Assembly (NCBI GenBank): GCA_031274855.1
Contig: JAISPO010000012.1
Location: forward strand, 1-36,186
Direction of reading: 5' to 3'
From: Zoogloeaceae bacterium
GTDB taxonomy: Bacteria > Pseudomonadota > Gammaproteobacteria > Burkholderiales > Rhodocyclaceae
Length of the DNA stretch: 36,186 nucleotides
Position numbers and translations under genes: made by a program. Position 1 is the stretch's first letter. Every line of letters begins with the position of its first letter. Under the pieces are notes generated by a model. That model had not been told where the DNA came from, made no database searches, and saw nothing but the letters and a program-made list of their open reading frames with translations. Below, in pieces: positions 31,335 through 36,186 of this stretch.

Positions 31335-32220
31335 ACTGCGCGGCGAACTGCGGGAAAACGAAGCGATGGCCGCGCATGTGTCCTGGCGGGCCGGCGGCGC
31401 CGCCGCCCGCGCTTACTTCCCCGCTGATCTGCCGGACTTGCAGGAATTCCTGCGCTGCCTGCGGCCCGACGAGCCGCTGCTGGCCGTCGGCTTGGGCAGC
31501 AATCTGTTGGTACGCGATGGCGGTTTCAACGGGACGATGGTGTTCACCCACGGCCTGCTCAATACCATCCGTCAGGAAGCGGACGGGACGCTTTACGTCG
31601 AGGCAGGCGTTGCCAGTCCCAAGGTGGCGCGATTTGCCGCCAACCTGAATCTGACCGGCGCTGAATTTCTGGCTGGCATTCCGGGCACCTTCGGCGGCGC
31701 ATTGGCGATGAATGCCGGTTGCTATGGCGGCGAAACCTGGCCGCTGGTCGAGCGCGTATTAATGCTCAACCGCGGTGGCGAATTAATCGAACGCAGGCCG
31801 GACGAGTTTGCCATCGGCTACCGGCATGCGGGTCTCAAAAATGTGACCGATGAACTGTTTGCCGCCGCATGGCTGCGCCTGCCCGCCGGAGACGGCGCGG
31901 CGGCGCGGACGCAAATCGCCGATCTGCTGGCCAAGCGGATGAACAGCCAGCCGCTCGATTTGCCCAATGCCGGTTCGGTGTTCCGCAATCCGCCGGACGA
32001 TTACGCGGCTCGCCTGATCGAAGCGGCGGGATTGAAGGGGGCAAGCGAAGGCGGCGCGCGCGTTTCCGAAAAGCACGCCAATTTCATCGTTAATCCAGAG
32101 GGCGCGGCCAGCGCGAGTGCGATAGAAAACTTGCTTAATCGGGTTCAAGCCGAAGTGCGTCAGCAATTCGGCGTGGAACTGGCGCGTGAAGTGCGTATCG
32201 TGGGGGAAAAGGCGTGGTGA
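31327..32220 (+). CDS. murB: UDP-N-acetylenolpyruvoylglucosamine reductase MurB
   Basis: FAD enzyme that reduces enolpyruvyl-UDP-GlcNAc to UDP-MurNAc. The 297-residue length and the layout match the shorter type II MurB rather than the E. coli type I enzyme (about 342). FAD-binding segments are 'LAVGLGSNLLVRDGGFNG' and 'AGIPGTFGGALAMNAGCYGGE'. The catalytic serine is probably Ser217 in 'NAGSVFRNP', and the C-terminal Glu in 'AREVRIVG' (Glu288) probably aligns with the proton-donor glutamate. The ATG at 31327 lies inside the end of murC. Confidence 0.95.
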   Translation: MSKLRGELRENEAMAAHVSWRAGGAAARAYFPADLPDLQEFLRCLRPDEPLLAVGLGSNLLVRDGGFNGTMVFTHGLLNTIRQEADGTLYVEAGVASPKVARFAANLNLTGAEFLAGIPGTFGGALAMNAGCYGGETWPLVERVLMLNRGGELIERRPDEFAIGYRHAGLKNVTDELFAAAWLRLPAGDGAAARTQIADLLAKRMNSQPLDLPNAGSVFRNPPDDYAARLIEAAGLKGASEGGARVSEKHANFIVNPEGAASASAIENLLNRVQAEVRQQFGVELAREVRIVGEKAW

Positions 32221-33134
32221 GCAGCGGCAATTTCGGCAAAGTGGCGGTGATGTTCGGCGGCAATTCCGCCGAGCGCGAAATTTCGCTCAAGAGCGGTCAT
32301 GCCGTGCTGGCCGCGTTGCGCCGCGCCGGTGTCGATGCCTACCCGTTCGATCCTGCCGAGCGTCCGCTGGCGGCGCTTAAAGAAGATGCCTGCGACCGGA
32401 TTTTCATCGCCCTGCACGGACGCGGCGGCGAGGATGGCCGCATGCAGGGCGCGCTCGATCTGATGGGCATTCCCTATACCGGCAGCGGCGTGATGGCTTC
32501 GGCGCTGGCGATGGACAAGTGGCGCAACAAACTGCTTTGGCAGGCCGCCGGTATTCCGGTGCCGGATTGCGTACTGCTGACCGCCAACAGCGATTGGCAG
32601 GCCGTGGCGGATCGCTTGGGGCTGCCGCTGTTCGTCAAACCGGCCAACGAAGGTTCGAGTATCGGCATCAGCAAGGTCAAGACCGCGGCCGATCTGCCCG
32701 CGGCTTACCGCGAAGCGGCCAAGTACGACCCGCTGGTGCTGGCCGAGCGTTTCATCGACGGCGACGAGGTGCAATTCCCGATTCTGGGCGATCAAGTGCT
32801 GCCGTCAATCCGCGTCGAGACGCCGCATGAGTTCTACGACTACGACGCCAAATATTTCGCCAGCGATACCCGCTACATCTGCCCCGGATTGTCGCCGGAA
32901 GAGGAAAAGCGGCTAACCGCGCAGGTGATGAATTCTTTTGAAGTTCTCGGCTGCCGGGGCTGGGCGCGTGTCGACCTCATGCTCGACCGCAAGACCGGCC
33001 AGCCGTATTTCCTCGAAATGAACACCTCGCCCGGCATGACCGATCACTCGCTGGTGCCGATGGCGGCCAGAGTCGCGGGCATTTCTTTCGAGGCGCTGGT
33101 GGTCAAAGTGCTGGAGATGGCGCGCCATGACTAA
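32217..33134 (+). CDS. ddl: D-alanine:D-alanine ligase
   Basis: ATP-grasp enzyme making the D-Ala-D-Ala dipeptide used by MurF; the dcw-linked copy is usually called ddlB. The 305-residue protein has 'VAVMFGGNSAEREISLKSGHAVL' in pattern, 'FIALHGRGGEDGRMQGALD', 'GSGVMASALAMDKWRNKLLW', 'FVKPANEGSSIGISKV', 'CRGWARVDLMLD' and 'FLEMNTSPGMTDHSLVP'. The start is GTG: either 32217, overlapping the murB stop by 4 bp (GTGA), or the preceding GTG at 32214; 32217 is preferred by analogy with the other overlaps. GGGGGAA lies upstream. The end overlaps ftsQ by 8 bp. Confidence 0.95.
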   Translation: MSSGNFGKVAVMFGGNSAEREISLKSGHAVLAALRRAGVDAYPFDPAERPLAALKEDACDRIFIALHGRGGEDGRMQGALDLMGIPYTGSGVMASALAMDKWRNKLLWQAAGIPVPDCVLLTANSDWQAVADRLGLPLFVKPANEGSSIGISKVKTAADLPAAYREAAKYDPLVLAERFIDGDEVQFPILGDQVLPSIRVETPHEFYDYDAKYFASDTRYICPGLSPEEEKRLTAQVMNSFEVLGCRGWARVDLMLDRKTGQPYFLEMNTSPGMTDHSLVPMAARVAGISFEALVVKVLEMARHD

Positions 33135-33915
33135 GCCCACGCGCCGCAACAAGGCAATGGAATCAGGAGAGGAAGGCTTCTGGGATCGTCCTCTGCTGAT
33201 CAATCTGGTCGCCGATCTGTTGATCGTCTTTGCCTGTGCCGCGCTGGCCTGGGCGGCGGCCAACGCGCTGCGGCGCTTGCCGGTTTTCCCGCTGCGCGCC
33301 GTGGTGGTTGCCGGAACGATGGACAACGTGACCCGCGACCAGATCGAGCAGGCGGCCAAGCTCGCGCTGACGGGCAATTTCTTTACCATCGACCTCGATC
33401 AAGTGCGTGCCGTGTTTGAAAAACTCCCTTGGGTGCGCCGCGCCGAAGTGCGCCGTCACTGGCCCGACACGCTGGAAATGGCGATAGAGGAGCATGTCGC
33501 GGTTGCCCGCTGGCGGCGCGCCGATGGCGAAACCCGCCTGGTCAATCAGGATGGCGAAGTTTTTGCCGCAGCCAGCGATCAAATCCTGCCGACCTTCGTT
33601 GGCCCCGATGGCAGTTCGGCGCTGGTGCTGGATCGCTACCGCGAATTCTCGGCGGCGCTCGCGGGCTTGGGCCGCAAGCCCGAAACGGTCGCGCTGTCGA
33701 ACCGCGAGGCATGGCAGATGAAGCTCGATGACGGGCTGATCGTCGAACTGGGCCGCGACGAGGCCAAGCACAGCCTGAGCGAGCGGGTGCATCGTTTTGC
33801 AAGCTGGTATCGGCCGGCTCTGGCGCAGGCTGGTCTGAGCCGCGCCCTTGTTGTCGATATGCGCTATCCGAATGGATTTGTTTTACGTCTGCCGCCGCCG
33901 GAACAGAAATCATGA
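33127..33915 (+). CDS. ftsQ: Cell division protein FtsQ
   Basis: Bitopic inner-membrane protein that recruits FtsB/FtsL to the divisome. The 262-residue protein has a cytoplasmic tail, one transmembrane helix (about residues 22-48, 'LLINLVADLLIVFACAALAW'), a POTRA domain ('PLRAVVVAGTMDNVTRDQIEQAA'), the FtsQ/DivIB beta domain with 'LPWVRRAEVRRHWPDTLEMAIEEHVAVARW', and the C-terminal 'VVDMRYPNGFVLRLPP'. It overlaps ddl by 8 bp and ftsA by 4 bp. Confidence 0.95.
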   Translation: MTKPTRRNKAMESGEEGFWDRPLLINLVADLLIVFACAALAWAAANALRRLPVFPLRAVVVAGTMDNVTRDQIEQAAKLALTGNFFTIDLDQVRAVFEKLPWVRRAEVRRHWPDTLEMAIEEHVAVARWRRADGETRLVNQDGEVFAAASDQILPTFVGPDGSSALVLDRYREFSAALAGLGRKPETVALSNREAWQMKLDDGLIVELGRDEAKHSLSERVHRFASWYRPALAQAGLSRALVVDMRYPNGFVLRLPPPEQKS

Positions 33916-35159
33916 GCAAGGAAACCAAACGCGATCTGCTGGTCGGACTCGATATCGGCACTTCCAAGATCGTCGCTCTTGCCGCCGAACTTGATGCTGA
34001 AGGCCAGTTGAAGGTCATTGGCATCGGCAGCCACCAGTTCGAGGAAAGCAAGGACAAGGGTATGAAGAAGGGCGTCGTCGTCAGCATTGAAGCGACGGTC
34101 GACGCGATTTCGCGCGCCATTCAGGAAGTCGAGTTAATGGCGGGCTGCAAGGTCAAGGAGGTCTATACCGGCATTGCCGGCGCGCATATCAAGAGCAAGG
34201 ATTCCAACGGCATGGTGGTGGTGCGCGAGCGGGAAGTCACCGAATACGATGTCGCCCGCGCCATTGAAGCGGCCAACGCGACGCCGATTTCGGCGGATGA
34301 TCAAATTCTGCACACCATTCCGCAGGAGTTCATTGTCGACGGTCAGGATGGCGTCAAGGAGCCGATCGGCATGGACGCCAAGCGCCTTGAAGTGAAGGTG
34401 CATCTGGTCACCGGCGCGGTGACGGCCGTGCAGAACATCGTCAAGTGCGTGCATCGCTGCGGGCTGGAAGTCGTCGATCTGGTCTTGCAGCCGCTGGCTT
34501 CGGGGATGGCCGTGTTGACGGAGGACGAAAAGGATGTCGGCGTCTGTCTGGTTGATATCGGCGGCGGCACGACCGACATCGCGGTATTCACGCAGGGCGC
34601 GATTCGCCATACTGCCGTGATTCCGATTGCCGGCGACCAGATCACTTCCGATATCGGTATCGCCCTGCGTACTTCGACGCCCGATGCCGAGGACATCAAA
34701 ATTCGCTATGGCGTGGCCCTGCAACAACTGGCCGACCCTGAGGAAATGATCGACGTGCCCGGCGTCGGCGAGCGCCCGTCATCCCAGCTTTCCCGCCAAA
34801 CGCTGGCCGGTTTCATCCAGCCGCGCATTGAGCAGATTTATCAAATGGTGCGCGCGGAACTGGCGCGCAGCGGCTATGAGCGATTGTTGCGCGCCGGTAT
34901 CGTCATTACCGGCGGTTCCGCGACCATGCCCGGTATGACGGAGTTGGGCGAGGAAATATTTCACAACACGGTAAAGCTCGGACTGCCGCGTTACGGCGGG
35001 CCGTTGCACGAGATTGTCCACAACCCGCGTTACGCGACGGTGGTGGGCTTGCTGCTGGAGGGCATGACCCAAAAGCGGCGCGGTATGAAGGTGCAGAGGC
35101 CGGTGACATTCCGGCAAATATTGGCCCGCATGCGGGCTTGGTTCGGCAAAAACTTTTGA
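33912..35159 (+). CDS. ftsA: Cell division protein FtsA
   Basis: Actin-like ATPase that tethers FtsZ to the membrane and activates the divisome. The 415-residue protein has phosphate-1 'LVGLDIGTSKIVALAAE', the SHS2-type 1C subdomain, phosphate-2 'VCLVDIGGGTTDIAVF' and the adenosine motif 'GIVITGGSATMPGM'. A C-terminal amphipathic membrane-targeting helix ends the protein ('ILARMRAWFGKNF'). It is full length. ftsZ follows after 23 bp, the longest gap inside the cluster. Confidence 0.97.
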   Translation: MSKETKRDLLVGLDIGTSKIVALAAELDAEGQLKVIGIGSHQFEESKDKGMKKGVVVSIEATVDAISRAIQEVELMAGCKVKEVYTGIAGAHIKSKDSNGMVVVREREVTEYDVARAIEAANATPISADDQILHTIPQEFIVDGQDGVKEPIGMDAKRLEVKVHLVTGAVTAVQNIVKCVHRCGLEVVDLVLQPLASGMAVLTEDEKDVGVCLVDIGGGTTDIAVFTQGAIRHTAVIPIAGDQITSDIGIALRTSTPDAEDIKIRYGVALQQLADPEEMIDVPGVGERPSSQLSRQTLAGFIQPRIEQIYQMVRAELARSGYERLLRAGIVITGGSATMPGMTELGEEIFHNTVKLGLPRYGGPLHEIVHNPRYATVVGLLLEGMTQKRRGMKVQRPVTFRQILARMRAWFGKNF

Positions 35160-35182
35160 ATTGCAACAGCAAGGAGGCGAGC

Positions 35183-36186
<1,004 letters not shown>

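Overview
The window looks like a chromosomal segment of a GC-rich Gram-negative bacterium, most likely a betaproteobacterium (Rhodocyclales/Nitrosomonadales type). Grounds: a complete mra/dcw division and cell-wall cluster with meso-diaminopimelate-type MurE, a BON lipoprotein and heptose genes pointing to an LPS outer membrane, the uvrA / MFS / ssb neighbourhood, and an A-type RNase P RNA just upstream of mraZ. The taxonomic call is inference from gene content; no 16S or tRNA gene is present.

Layout. (1) 1-2650: the end of a DUF4197 gene followed by Rep helicase. (2) 2651-5650: a minus-strand pair thrH-purU and an unrecognised, AT-richer minus-strand gene (4505-5497) for a membrane-anchored protein, set among dispersed palindromic repeats and two arrays of degenerate 7-bp units. 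(3) 5651-8243, plus strand: a DUF475/TerC-like membrane protein, HtpX protease and beta-carbonic anhydrase. (4) 8244-13873: uvrA (minus), then an MFS transporter, cysteine synthase and ssb (plus). (5) 13897-16794, minus strand: a DNR-like Crp/Fnr regulator and the group yraN - SIS-domain isomerase (gmhA/diaA-like) - BON lipoprotein (dolP-like) - rfaE2. (6) 16819-19076, plus strand: rsmI, pyrC and rnpB. (7) 19214-36186, plus strand: the mra promoter with three MraZ boxes at 10-bp spacing, then mraZ-rsmH-ftsL-ftsI-murE-murF-mraY-murD-ftsW-murG-murC-murB-ddl-ftsQ-ftsA-ftsZ, with ftsZ cut by the window end.

How the genes work together. The dcw cluster encodes the cytoplasmic route from UDP-MurNAc to lipid II (MurC, D, E, F, MraY, MurG, with MurB and Ddl supplying precursors) and the septal machine that uses it (FtsA/FtsZ ring, FtsQ/FtsL, FtsW polymerase, FtsI transpeptidase). 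Most adjacent genes overlap by 1 to 11 bp, so translation is probably coupled throughout. The rsmI/yraN/gmhA/dolP block resembles the E. coli yraL-yraN-diaA-dolP region, without lpoA.

Most notable observation: MurE begins essentially at its ATP-binding P-loop (residues 10-16) and lacks the roughly 100-residue N-terminal UDP-binding domain of the family, although it has a strong Shine-Dalgarno and the usual 4-bp overlap with ftsI. Either this is an in-frame deletion or assembly error, or the organism has an unusual MurE. The second is a mirror-image pair of composite repeats (palindrome plus six CTG-heptamers) placed directly upstream of thrH and of the DUF475 gene. No CRISPR array, insertion sequence, prophage or tRNA was seen.
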